Shown: positions 1 to 6,158 of the stretch, one piece after another
How the letters are laid out: the number at the start of each line of letters is the position of its first letter
How positions within the stretch are numbered: the first letter of the stretch is position 1
Assembly (NCBI GenBank): GCA_017961965.1
Contig: JAGCWG010000069.1
Coordinates: 1-7,610, forward strand
Length of the DNA stretch: 7,610 nucleotides
Reading direction: 5' to 3'
DNA from: Bacteroidaceae bacterium
GTDB taxonomy: Bacteria; Bacteroidota; Bacteroidia; Bacteroidales; Bacteroidaceae
Notes under the pieces: generated by a model
What the model was told of the DNA's origin: nothing
Databases searched by the model: none
What the model saw: only the letters and a program-made list of their open reading frames with translations
Program-made: the position numbers and the translations under genes

Positions 1-2880
1 ACACATCTTGCCAAGGCACTCATAATAAAAGAGGGTGACACACCATCTACGCCACAGACCATTGCCATCATGGCATCAGGAGTGTGTGGCTCGCTCATTT
101 ATACATGGAGCGACACGTTCTGGTTCTCTGCCGTAGAGGGTGAGGTATATGCTTTCTCCAGTTTCTTTACAGCACTCGTGTTCTGGCTTATCCTCAAGTG
201 GGAGGATGAGGCTGATAATCCAATGAGCGACCGCTGGATAGTCTTTATCTGTTACCTCATAGGACTGAGCATAGGCGTGCATCTGCTCAATCTCTTGTGC
301 ATACCTGCCATAGTGCTTGTGTATTACTACAAGAAGACCAGTCATGTGACTGTCAAGGGTACGGTTGCAGCATTACTTGTCTCATTCATACTTGTTGCCA
401 TTGTGCTTTATGGCATAGTGCCCGGCATACTCATCGTGGCAGGATGGTTCGAACTGTTCTTTACCAACACTCTCGGTATGCCTTACAATACTGGAGTGTG
501 GGTGTTCATCGCCATTCTTACTTCTTCGCTCATAGCAGGCATATACTTCAGCAGTCATACTGACAAGAAGAAGGTAATGCGTTTCTTCACTCCACGCTTT
601 CTTCATACCACGTTGCTCAGTATTGCCATGATGCTCATCGGCTACTCGTCATACACGGTCATAGTCATACGCTCGCTTGCCAACACACCTATGGACCAGA
701 ACTCGCCGGAGGATGTGTTTACACTCCGTGAGTACATCGGTCGTGAGCAGTATGGTGACAAGCCGCTGCTGTGGGGACCTACATACGCATCCTCGCCTAA
801 CATAGTGGAGAAGGACGGACAACTACTGTATGAGACCATCAATCGCCGTCCTGTGTATCGTAAGAAGGTTAAGGCATCCGATGACGAGAAGGACGAGTAC
901 GTCGTGGTGCGTGAGGACTTCGACCTTGCTTATCCTGCCGACCAGTGTATGCTCTTCCCACGCATATATGACGAACGTCACAAGGCAGAGTATGAGCAAT
1001 GGTTGGGCGAGGTTCATAAGAAGAATGTGGACTACGTCATTCCTACCGTAGGCACACGTCAGGCAAGCATACCTACTCAGGCGGACAATCTGCGCTTCTT
1101 ATTCTCTTATCAGATTAACTTCATGTACTGGCGCTACTTCCTGTGGAACTTCGCAGGCAGGCAGAATGACAGGCATAGTACGGGAGTGCGTGAACATGGT
1201 AACTGGATTACGGGCTTCTCGTTCATAGACGATGCCATGCTTGGAAAGCAGGAACTGCTCCCTTCTGAGTTGAAGGAGAACAAGGGGCACAACGTGTTCT
1301 ATTGTCTTCCGTTGATAATAGGTCTTATCGGACTCATGTGGCAGGCGTTCGGATGTGGACGTAAAGGCATACAGCAATTTTGGGTAGTATTCTTTCTTTT
1401 CTTTATGACGGGCATAGCCATAGTGCTATACCTCAACCAGACGCCTTGCGAACCTCGTGAGCGTGACTATGCTTATGTCGGCTCGTTCTATGCCTTTGCT
1501 ATCTGGTGTGGACTCGGAATACCTGCTATCTTCTCTTGGTTGAAAACAAGGATTACGTCTAAGCTCGTTCCTGCACTCGTGACGATTGTTCCTGCACTCG
1601 CCATACCGTTGCAGATGGTTAGCCAGACGTGGGATGACCATGACCGCTCTGACCGCTATGCTTGTCGCGACTTTGGACTCAACTACCTTGAAACCGTTCC
1701 GCATGATGGCATCGTGTTTACCTTTGCCGACAATGACTCCTTCCCTCTATGGTACAATCAGGACGTGGAGGGCAAGTGTACCGATGTGCGTGTGTGCAAC
1801 CTCAGTTATCTCCAGACATCGTGGTACATCGACCAGATGAAACGTCCTGCCTATTCGTCATCACCGCTTCCTGTCACATGGAATGCACGTCAATATGCCG
1901 AAGGACAGCACGAACGTGTGGAGGTCAATCCTACTATCTATCTTGGTGACACAGCCATTACGGTAAAGCAACTTGTAGAAAAGATGTATGATGAAGAACC
2001 CGAAACAGCCCGACGTATATGGGGTGATGAACCGTTCGAGTATCAGAATGCCATACGCAAGTTCCTGCTGAAGGAAGACATACCAACAGAGTATCGCACG
2101 TTTGTGGACAATCTGCCATCATGTGTGCCAAGCGACACGCTATACATCAAGGTTGACAAGGATGCCGTTGTACGCTCTGGAATAGCCGTACCAGAGGGTA
2201 TGGAGATACCAGATAGGATGGACATCAGCTTCAAGGGAGAAGATAGTGTGACTAAGAGCTACCTCATGATGCTCGACATCATAGCTGAGACAAATTTCTC
2301 ACGACCTCTGTATATGTCATATTCCGTCAGTCCGAGCATATACGGCAACCTTTACACACATTTCGTACACGAGGGTATGGCATGGCGCATCACCCCATTC
2401 ACATTCCATCATGTAGCCAACGCATACGAGGCACCAATGAACGCAGAACGGATGTACGATAATCTCATGACCCGCTACCATTATGGCAACGTGTCTCAAC
2501 GAGGCATATACATTGACGAGCAGATAGAGAAGATGTGCATAAGCCATCGCAAATGCTTTGCCAGACTTGCCAACGAACTTATGCAGAAGGGTGACACAAC
2601 AATGGCAAAGGCAGTCCTAAAGAAATGTGCCAAGGAGATACCTTCGTACGTCATTCCTCACAGCATATATAGTGGTTCACTTGAACTTGTCAACACCTAC
2701 CTCGGTTGTGGCGATAAGGCAAATGCAAATGACATTCTCAACCAACTGGAACACCGAAGTCGTGAATATCTCAGGTGGTATTCTGCCCTTCCACAATCAC
2801 AACAATCAGCACGAGAATATGACATCCGCTATGAACTAAGTACTCTCCAATGGATAGAGGAAATGCGAAAGAGACAATAA
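1..2880 (+). CDS. GT117 (DUF2723) protein O-mannosyltransferase-like membrane glycosyltransferase, 5' partial
   Basis: The frame is open from base 1, so this is the last 959 residues of a longer protein; the ATG at 70 is internal. DUF2723 is the bacterial counterpart of human TMEM260, a GT117 protein O-mannosyltransferase of the polytopic GT-C type that uses a lipid-linked sugar donor. Residues below count from base 1. Family-like stretches are SAVEGEVYAFSSFF (43-56), the PRERDYAYVGSFYAF segment (about 485-499) and TFADNDSFPLWY (574-585). Hydrophobic segments lie near 49-66, 79-110, 121-147, 166-183, 202-223, 433-450, 459-478, 493-513 and 521-538, with a large loop between 224 and 432. A soluble, probably periplasmic, C-terminal half follows and ends in two TPR-like helical hairpins (about 854-881 and 894-923). 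The first extracytoplasmic loop, where the catalytic acidic residue is expected, lies before the window. The family assignment is secure; the acceptor and sugar are unknown. Confidence 0.9.
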   Translation, partial: THLAKALIIKEGDTPSTPQTIAIMASGVCGSLIYTWSDTFWFSAVEGEVYAFSSFFTALVFWLILKWEDEADNPMSDRWIVFICYLIGLSIGVHLLNLLCIPAIVLVYYYKKTSHVTVKGTVAALLVSFILVAIVLYGIVPGILIVAGWFELFFTNTLGMPYNTGVWVFIAILTSSLIAGIYFSSHTDKKKVMRFFTPRFLHTTLLSIAMMLIGYSSYTVIVIRSLANTPMDQNSPEDVFTLREYIGREQYGDKPLLWGPTYASSPNIVEKDGQLLYETINRRPVYRKKVKASDDEKDEYVVVREDFDLAYPADQCMLFPRIYDERHKAEYEQWLGEVHKKNVDYVIPTVGTRQASIPTQADNLRFLFSYQINFMYWRYFLWNFAGRQNDRHSTGVREHGNWITGFSFIDDAMLGKQELLPSELKENKGHNVFYCLPLIIGLIGLMWQAFGCGRKGIQQFWVVFFLFFMTGIAIVLYLNQTPCEPRERDYAYVGSFYAFAIWCGLGIPAIFSWLKTRITSKLVPALVTIVPALAIPLQMVSQTWDDHDRSDRYACRDFGLNYLETVPHDGIVFTFADNDSFPLWYNQDVEGKCTDVRVCNLSYLQTSWYIDQMKRPAYSSSPLPVTWNARQYAEGQHERVEVNPTIYLGDTAITVKQLVEKMYDEEPETARRIWGDEPFEYQNAIRKFLLKEDIPTEYRTFVDNLPSCVPSDTLYIKVDKDAVVRSGIAVPEGMEIPDRMDISFKGEDSVTKSYLMMLDIIAETNFSRPLYMSYSVSPSIYGNLYTHFVHEGMAWRITPFTFHHVANAYEAPMNAERMYDNLMTRYHYGNVSQRGIYIDEQIEKMCISHRKCFARLANELMQKGDTTMAKAVLKKCAKEIPSYVIPHSIYSGSLELVNTYLGCGDKANANDILNQLEHRSREYLRWYSALPQSQQSAREYDIRYELSTLQWIEEMRKRQ

Positions 2881-2902
2881 GAACTTTAACTTTTACTTCA
2901 AA

Positions 2903-3151
2903 ATGAAAAGAATCAATTATATATTCCTCACAATAGGAATAATCATTATCATCGTTGGCTTTGTGCTTATGAGTGGCAAAGGTATGACGGAAGATGTCTT
3001 CAATCCAGACATATTCAGCGACATTCGTATCAAAGTCGCCCCACTCGTGTGTCTCTTTGGCTATCTTCTGTGTGGCATCGCAATAATAATTAGGAATGAG
3101 GAATTAGGAATTAAGCAAAGCAATCTCACAGACCAAAGGGATGTAATGTGA
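2903..3151 (+). CDS. DUF3098 family small inner-membrane protein
   Basis: An 82-residue protein with two membrane helices (about 7-24 and 46-63) joined by a loop reading VFNPDIFSDIRIKVAP. The NPDIFS-x-x-RI-x-V-x-P pattern between two helices is the hallmark I know for DUF3098, a Bacteroidetes family of about 75-85 residues with no known function. It starts 22 bases after the GT117 stop, with no gap for a promoter or terminator, so the two are probably co-transcribed. No Shine-Dalgarno is visible; the leader is A/T-rich, as is common in this phylum. The family domain ends near residue 63. The last 19 or so residues are hydrophilic and their first half is encoded by a heptanucleotide repeat, so the native stop may have been lost. 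In Bacteroidales the family is usually found beside ftsX and uppP, so this copy may be a second paralogue. Confidence 0.82.
   Translation: MKRINYIFLTIGIIIIIVGFVLMSGKGMTEDVFNPDIFSDIRIKVAPLVCLFGYLLCGIAIIIRNEELGIKQSNLTDQRDVM
3088..3115 (+). repeat. Four tandem heptanucleotides (AATTAGG type) inside the DUF3098 gene
   Basis: Four consecutive 7-base units are visible: AATTAGG (3088-3094), AATGAGG (3095-3101), AATTAGG (3102-3108) and AATTAAG (3109-3115). The array lies in the coding frame at the point where the second membrane helix ends and is read as R-N-E-E-L-G-I-K. As 7 is not a multiple of 3, gain or loss of one unit would shift the frame. Similar GGAATTA runs are, as I recall, common between genes in Prevotella and Bacteroides genomes; their function is not known to me. 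Confidence 0.85.
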
Positions 3152-3177
3152 ATTGTCACATTCTCGCTCTGTATATG

Positions 3178-3214
3178 AAAAAAGAATCCCACCAACCCGT
3201 ATGGATTGGTGGGA
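3178..3214 (-). terminator. Intrinsic terminator of the secreted-protein gene
   Basis: A perfect 9-bp stem, TCCCACCAA (3187-3195) with TTGGTGGGA (3206-3214), may extend by CC/GG around a GTAT loop after one mismatch. The flanking A6 run at 3178-3183 becomes a U-tract when read on the minus strand, so this terminates the gene that ends at 3248. On the plus strand the hairpin follows the DUF3098 stop by 35 bases but has no good U-tract, so it could at most serve as a weak shared terminator for the convergent pair. Confidence 0.87.
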
Positions 3215-3247
3215 GCGAATATATAAAATGTTTTGTTGGTTATCCAA

Positions 3248-5143
3248 TTACTTGCGTACACCATTTACGTTGTACTTAGCACCATTCTTAACGATTACAA
3301 CCTGACTGTTATCTACGAACTTGCCAGCAGCAACTGTTGATGAAGCCTTAACATCCTCTATGGCAGTAGTTGTACCAGCAACACCAACATACTTAAGACT
3401 ACGTGCCTGTGCAACATACCAGCATCCACCTTCAGCGATGTTCTGAATACCATACTCAAGAACGCCATCCTCACCTACTGTTGCGATGTAATTACGAACG
3501 AATGAAGTTGGGTCACAAGATGTCTGATGGAATACCTCTATGCCGTAAGCATCATCATTAACATAAACCTGAGCGATGTCATTACCATAACCAATCTGAC
3601 CAGACCAGTCAGCAAGGCTTGCAACAGCAATGAACTCTACCTCATACTCACCAGGAGTGAGTCCGTCAATATGCTGATAGATAACTTTACCTTCTGGGAA
3701 ACTTGAATCAGAGTATCTCTCTGGATAAGTACCTTGATAGATATTTGTCTGACCTTCCCATGTTGTTGGCATAGCCTCAGTCATGTCTGTATTTGGAGTA
3801 TTCTGAGCCTTTACGGCAGATAAGTATGCATTAGCAACATCTTCTACATTCTCGATTTCGCCAGCAGAGTAAGCATCCTTAATGTCAGCAAATGCTGCCT
3901 TACCAGCTTCGTCAAGGTTTTCAGCCTTCTCAATATATGCCTTTACATTCTTGTAAGCAGAAACAGATTCCTTAGTAAGAGAGAGGCTTGTGCTCAACTC
4001 TTCAGTAAGTTCTTCCATTGCTTCCTTTGACTTTCTGTCTATCTTTGTGCCAGCAGCAACGAAAGCCTTGAGGTCCTCAAGTAAAGAGTAGTCAAATGGC
4101 TCCTTGTTGAACTTGTTGATGTAAGCACGAGCCTGTGTAAGAACATTATCCATAGACTCAATAACAGAGTTAAGTACATACTCATCTGATACACTACCAT
4201 AGTATTTGAGTTCAAGTTCTCCGAAATAAGCATGCATATACTTAGCAGAACCAGCAAAACCAATCTCGATAGTTTTGTTATCAGTTGTAGTTACAATTTC
4301 AATTGGAGTAAGAGAATATGTATTGTTTATGAATGAAGCATAAGCTGATACGATATCTGTTTCGCCATTCCTGCGAATAAGGAACTTAGACATCTTGTCA
4401 CCAGCGAAGAGATATGGAAGTGACTCATTTCTGCTGGCATCCTGAACATATAGGCCCTGAGCTGAAAGTGTATATTTACCAGCCTTTGCAAGCGTGATAG
4501 TCTGAACAGTCTTGAATCCGTTACTTGATGCCTCTGAACCAGAACAATTTGCCCAGCTTTCGCCGTTTCCAAACATGTAGTTTGCAACAGGAGTTGTACC
4601 GTCAAAACCTGTGACAGTCCATGAGTTTGGATAGTTACGCTTGAGCTCTGGGTTGATGATGAATGCTGTTACATCAACAGGATTCTCTTCTGTAGCATTT
4701 GCCATTGAAGCAACTACGTCATCAAGAGTAATAAACTTCCACTGTGCAGATGTAGATGTAGCATCGCTACCATTATTAACTTCTGAGTTCAAGCCCTGAG
4801 CGTACAAATACCCACCATCGATAGAAATTGTATAAACACCTTCTGACACCTTTGCTATATCCCAGTCAGCACTTTGCTGATCAACGAAAAGGGATGAGTT
4901 AAGGTAGTTGTTATCACCACCATTGCTCTGATGTGAATCTAAAGTGTACTTACCGTTGTTCAATGTTACTGTGAAGAACTGTGGCTTGCTGATGAGTGAA
5001 GCACGTGTTCCCCAAGCATGTCCACCACCAAGATACTGGCCGTTTTCAACATTCTTAATAAGATAATCGCCCGTAGCGAGTTGTGCATTCACATTAGCAA
5101 TAGCCATAGTGAATGACACGATAGAAAGTAAAATTTTCTTCAT
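3248..5143 (-). CDS. Secreted modular protein, beta-trefoil-like domain and two beta-sandwich modules, function unknown
   Basis: A 631-residue exported protein. Residues 1-20 are a clear signal peptide (KK, hydrophobic core, VNA before Q21) with no lipobox cysteine, so it should not be a lipoprotein. Residues 24-140 hold three similar blocks, each with an aromatic-leucine pair and ending in an aromatic-rich strand (FFTV, DWDI, QWKF), suggestive of a beta-trefoil. Residues 155-315 look like a jelly-roll module opening with NPVDVTAFIINP and ending LELKYYG. Residues 322-447 are charged and helical, FIVAR-like in feel. Residues 452-587 form a second beta-sandwich (GLTPGEYEVEFIAVA, later LKYVG). 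The end, from about 605 (VVIVKNGAKYNVNGVRK), resembles a short tail I recall from many Prevotella secreted proteins and may act in export or surface retention. No catalytic motif is recognisable; binding of glycans or protein is inference. AGAGGA lies 4 bases before the ATG, supporting this start. Confidence 0.85.
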   Translation of the reverse strand: MKKILLSIVSFTMAIANVNAQLATGDYLIKNVENGQYLGGGHAWGTRASLISKPQFFTVTLNNGKYTLDSHQSNGGDNNYLNSSLFVDQQSADWDIAKVSEGVYTISIDGGYLYAQGLNSEVNNGSDATSTSAQWKFITLDDVVASMANATEENPVDVTAFIINPELKRNYPNSWTVTGFDGTTPVANYMFGNGESWANCSGSEASSNGFKTVQTITLAKAGKYTLSAQGLYVQDASRNESLPYLFAGDKMSKFLIRRNGETDIVSAYASFINNTYSLTPIEIVTTTDNKTIEIGFAGSAKYMHAYFGELELKYYGSVSDEYVLNSVIESMDNVLTQARAYINKFNKEPFDYSLLEDLKAFVAAGTKIDRKSKEAMEELTEELSTSLSLTKESVSAYKNVKAYIEKAENLDEAGKAAFADIKDAYSAGEIENVEDVANAYLSAVKAQNTPNTDMTEAMPTTWEGQTNIYQGTYPERYSDSSFPEGKVIYQHIDGLTPGEYEVEFIAVASLADWSGQIGYGNDIAQVYVNDDAYGIEVFHQTSCDPTSFVRNYIATVGEDGVLEYGIQNIAEGGCWYVAQARSLKYVGVAGTTTAIEDVKASSTVAAGKFVDNSQVVIVKNGAKYNVNGVRK

Positions 5144-5147
5144 GTTA

Positions 5148-5153
5148 TCCTCT
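5148..5153 (-). promoter_or_regulatory. Shine-Dalgarno-like AGAGGA before the secreted-protein gene
   Basis: On the minus strand the sequence reads AGAGGA, then TAAC, then ATG. This is the only gene start in the window with a purine-rich anti-16S match. The spacing is slightly short. It supports the ATG at 5141-5143 as the true start, together with the signal peptide that begins there. Confidence 0.5.
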
Positions 5154-5247
5154 TTAATGAGATTTTGAAAAAATAAAATTGAAAATAATTATCCTGATTT
5201 TTTCTTGTTCCTTAAATACAATCTTACCTTAAACTTAGGTGATCCTG

Positions 5248-5262
5248 TTTTGCGTCGCAAAA
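5248..5262. promoter_or_regulatory. Perfect palindrome over the predicted transcription start of the secreted-protein gene
   Basis: TTTTGCG-T-CGCAAAA is a perfect inverted repeat with 7-base arms. One arm overlaps the last five bases of the -7 box (TTTTG of TAATTTTG) and the other covers where transcription should begin. Since only part would be transcribed, a DNA-level operator is more plausible than an RNA hairpin. It could also arise by chance from the common TTTGC that follows -7 boxes in this phylum. Confidence 0.5.
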
Positions 5263-5289
5263 TTACGACATTTTAATCATTCATAACAA
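5258..5289 (-). promoter_or_regulatory. Bacteroidetes-type promoter of the secreted-protein gene
   Basis: Read on the minus strand, TAATTTTG (5265-5258) fits the TAnnTTTG -7 consensus of the Bacteroidetes primary sigma factor. A TTG at 5289-5287 lies 21 bases upstream and fits the loose -33 box; a TTTG directly before it gives an alternative with 24 bases. Transcription should begin near 5252, giving a leader of roughly 110 bases, A/T-rich and without a convincing riboswitch-like fold. Confidence 0.65.
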
Positions 5290-5293
5290 CAAA

Positions 5294-5435
5294 TTTGGCT
5301 AATATGTGTGAAAAATTAATAAAAAAGAATTATACAAAGCGGAAAAGATGATAATATATGGTGTTATGAGTTTTTGAATCCTACGTTATCTATGTTTTTA
5401 TTCAAACATGACTAAGTCGTATTATAAGACAAACT
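5294..5435. other. AT-rich spacer without a recognisable gene
   Basis: The gene-free stretch 5144-5590 holds, from left to right, the leader and promoter of the secreted-protein gene, this featureless AT-rich block, the ybjQ terminator, and a repeat element. Within this block I see no open frame with a plausible start, no further TAnnTTTG box on either strand, and no strong hairpin. Confidence 0.6.
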
Positions 5436-5468
5436 AAAAAGAGCCTCATCCTCACGGACGAAGCTCTT
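5436..5468 (-). terminator. Intrinsic terminator of the ybjQ gene
   Basis: AAGAGC (5439-5444) pairs with GCTCTT (5463-5468). After one mismatch TC pairs with GA, and after another TCC (5449-5451) pairs with GGA (5456-5458) around a TCAC loop. The A5 run at 5436-5440 becomes a U-tract on the minus strand. It lies about 120 bases past the ybjQ stop, beyond the repeat element, so that element is probably transcribed as the 3' end of the ybjQ message. Confidence 0.82.
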
Positions 5469-5498
5469 ATTCGTTTTGCAATTATATGATTGATGTGA

Positions 5499-5576
5499 GT
5501 TTTTGAGTTTATAAGTTTGTTGTTGTTTTAGTTTTCACGGAAACCGATATCCGCAAGAACTTATAAACTCACAAAC
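5499..5576. repeat. Large inverted repeat in the 3' region of ybjQ
   Basis: Bases 5499-5517 and 5558-5576 are inverted copies, 18 of 19 paired, including a perfect 14-base core TGAGTTTATAAGTT / AACTTATAAACTCA. The 40-base centre contains a small CGG-AAA-CCG hairpin. In RNA this would form a long AT-rich stem upstream of the terminator. It looks like an imperfect REP-style element, but no second copy exists in this window to prove a family. Confidence 0.75.
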
Positions 5577-5596
5577 ATAAGAACTTAAAACTAATC
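5557..5596. repeat. Degenerate octanucleotide array across the ybjQ stop codon
   Basis: Consecutive 8-base blocks read GAACTTAT, AAACTCAC, AAACATAA, GAACTTAA and AACTAATC. The first and fourth differ at one base. The right end runs through the TAG stop of ybjQ (5591-5593, minus strand) and into its last codon, and the left end forms one arm of the inverted repeat. Confidence 0.55.
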
Positions 5597-5911
5597 TATC
5601 CTTACGGCTGTACCGCTACAAGCAACCATAAGCATACTTCCATTCTGACCTAAGGTCTCATAGTCGATATCTATACCGAGGATGGCATTTGCTCCAAGTT
5701 GTGAAGCTCTCATGCTCATCTCGTTAATAGCATTCTCCTTTGCCTCAATGAGGGTTCGCTCATAGCTTCCTGCCCTACCTCCGAAGAAATCGTGAAGTGA
5801 AGCTGATATATCCTTCAGGAAGTTAGCGCCGATAATAACCTCTCCAGTAACTACTCCGTAATACTGACTGATAGTGTGACCCTCTACTGTTGGTGTTGTT
5901 GTAAGTAACAT
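5591..5911 (-). CDS. ybjQ: YbjQ/UPF0145 family protein
   Basis: A 106-residue cytoplasmic protein, full length for the YbjQ family (E. coli YbjQ has about 107). The family pattern is clear: an N-terminal MLLTTTPTVEGHTISQYYG, then GVVTGEVIIGAN, a central helix (about 50-72) with ARG/GS-Y-E residues (GGRAGSYE), and the signature QLGANAILGIDIDYE near 72-86, ending in a strand ACSGTAVRI. Known structures of this fold are small alpha/beta subunits assembling into pentamers or decamers. The Pfam name 'putative heavy-metal-binding' was never backed by firm function as far as I know, and no cysteine metal cluster is present. It is transcribed alone, from a TATCTTTG box to its own hairpin. There is no Shine-Dalgarno before the ATG; an AT-rich heptamer array sits there instead. 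Confidence 0.93.
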   Translation of the reverse strand: MLLTTTPTVEGHTISQYYGVVTGEVIIGANFLKDISASLHDFFGGRAGSYERTLIEAKENAINEMSMRASQLGANAILGIDIDYETLGQNGSMLMVACSGTAVRID

Positions 5912-5914
5912 AGT

Positions 5915-5942
5915 AAATTAAAAGTTAGAAATTAGACATATA
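5915..5942. repeat. Heptanucleotide array in the ybjQ leader
   Basis: Units on the plus strand are AAATTAA (5915-5921), AAGTTAG (5922-5928), AAATTAG (5929-5935) and a decayed ACATATA (5936-5942). The array begins 3 bases before the ybjQ ATG on the minus strand and so occupies the whole ribosome-binding region of the message, which is pyrimidine- and A-rich with no Shine-Dalgarno. Confidence 0.65.
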
Positions 5943-5968
5943 AATTGTTTATCTCTTATTTGATGCCA

Positions 5969-5976
5969 CAAAGATA
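5969..5976 (-). promoter_or_regulatory. Promoter -7 box of ybjQ
   Basis: TATCTTTG on the minus strand is a perfect TAnnTTTG match. Transcription should begin near 5963, giving a leader of about 50 bases. No TTTG or TTG lies at the usual 19-21 base distance upstream, so the -33 element is weak or absent. Confidence 0.65.
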
Positions 5977-6122
5977 TGGACTGTTTAGCATATCTTGGAT
6001 ATTATGGCAACGAATTAAAACTTTTTTCTGCACAAACAACAGAACGAAAGCATAACTATATGTTTATCAATAATAGTAAACAAAATGTTTTGCAACAATA
6101 TGTTCTTTCTTGCACTAAAACG
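5977..6122. other. AT-rich spacer between the ybjQ promoter and the purL terminator
   Basis: The gene-free stretch 5912-6248 holds the ybjQ leader and promoter box, this block, the purL terminator and a heptamer array. In this block I see only AT-rich sequence. A plus-strand frame from 5976 runs through both the block and the terminator and is not credible as a gene. Confidence 0.6.
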
Positions 6123-6158
6123 AAAAAAAGTGAGGCAACCTTGCGATTGCCCCACTTT
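6123..6158 (-). terminator. Intrinsic terminator of purL
   Basis: AAAGTG (6127-6132) pairs with CACTTT (6153-6158), and after one A/C mismatch GGCAA (6134-6138) pairs with TTGCC (6147-6151) around an 8-base loop. The A7 run at 6123-6129 gives a strong U-tract on the minus strand. It lies about 90 bases past the purL stop and separates purL from ybjQ transcription. Confidence 0.87.

Noticed and set aside
70..72. ATG at base 70 as the start of the glycosyltransferase
   Set aside because: The same frame is open back to base 1 and the upstream residues continue the family's membrane region, so the gene is cut by the window edge.
5226..5240. Hairpin ACCT...AGGT in the leader of the secreted-protein gene as a riboswitch or attenuator
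   Set aside because: Only four paired bases before a mismatch; too weak.
5367..5506. Direct repeat TGAGTTTTTGA at 5367-5377 and 5496-5506
   Set aside because: Only 11 bases of low complexity in AT-rich DNA; matching stops at once on both sides, so chance is enough.
5512..5519. TAAGTTTG as a plus-strand -7 promoter box
   Set aside because: It lies inside the inverted repeat, has no -33 box at the right distance, and no plus-strand gene follows.
5591..5911. ybjQ as a metal-resistance gene
   Set aside because: The metal-binding label is only a family name; there is no metal-binding cysteine or histidine cluster and no metal transport neighbour.
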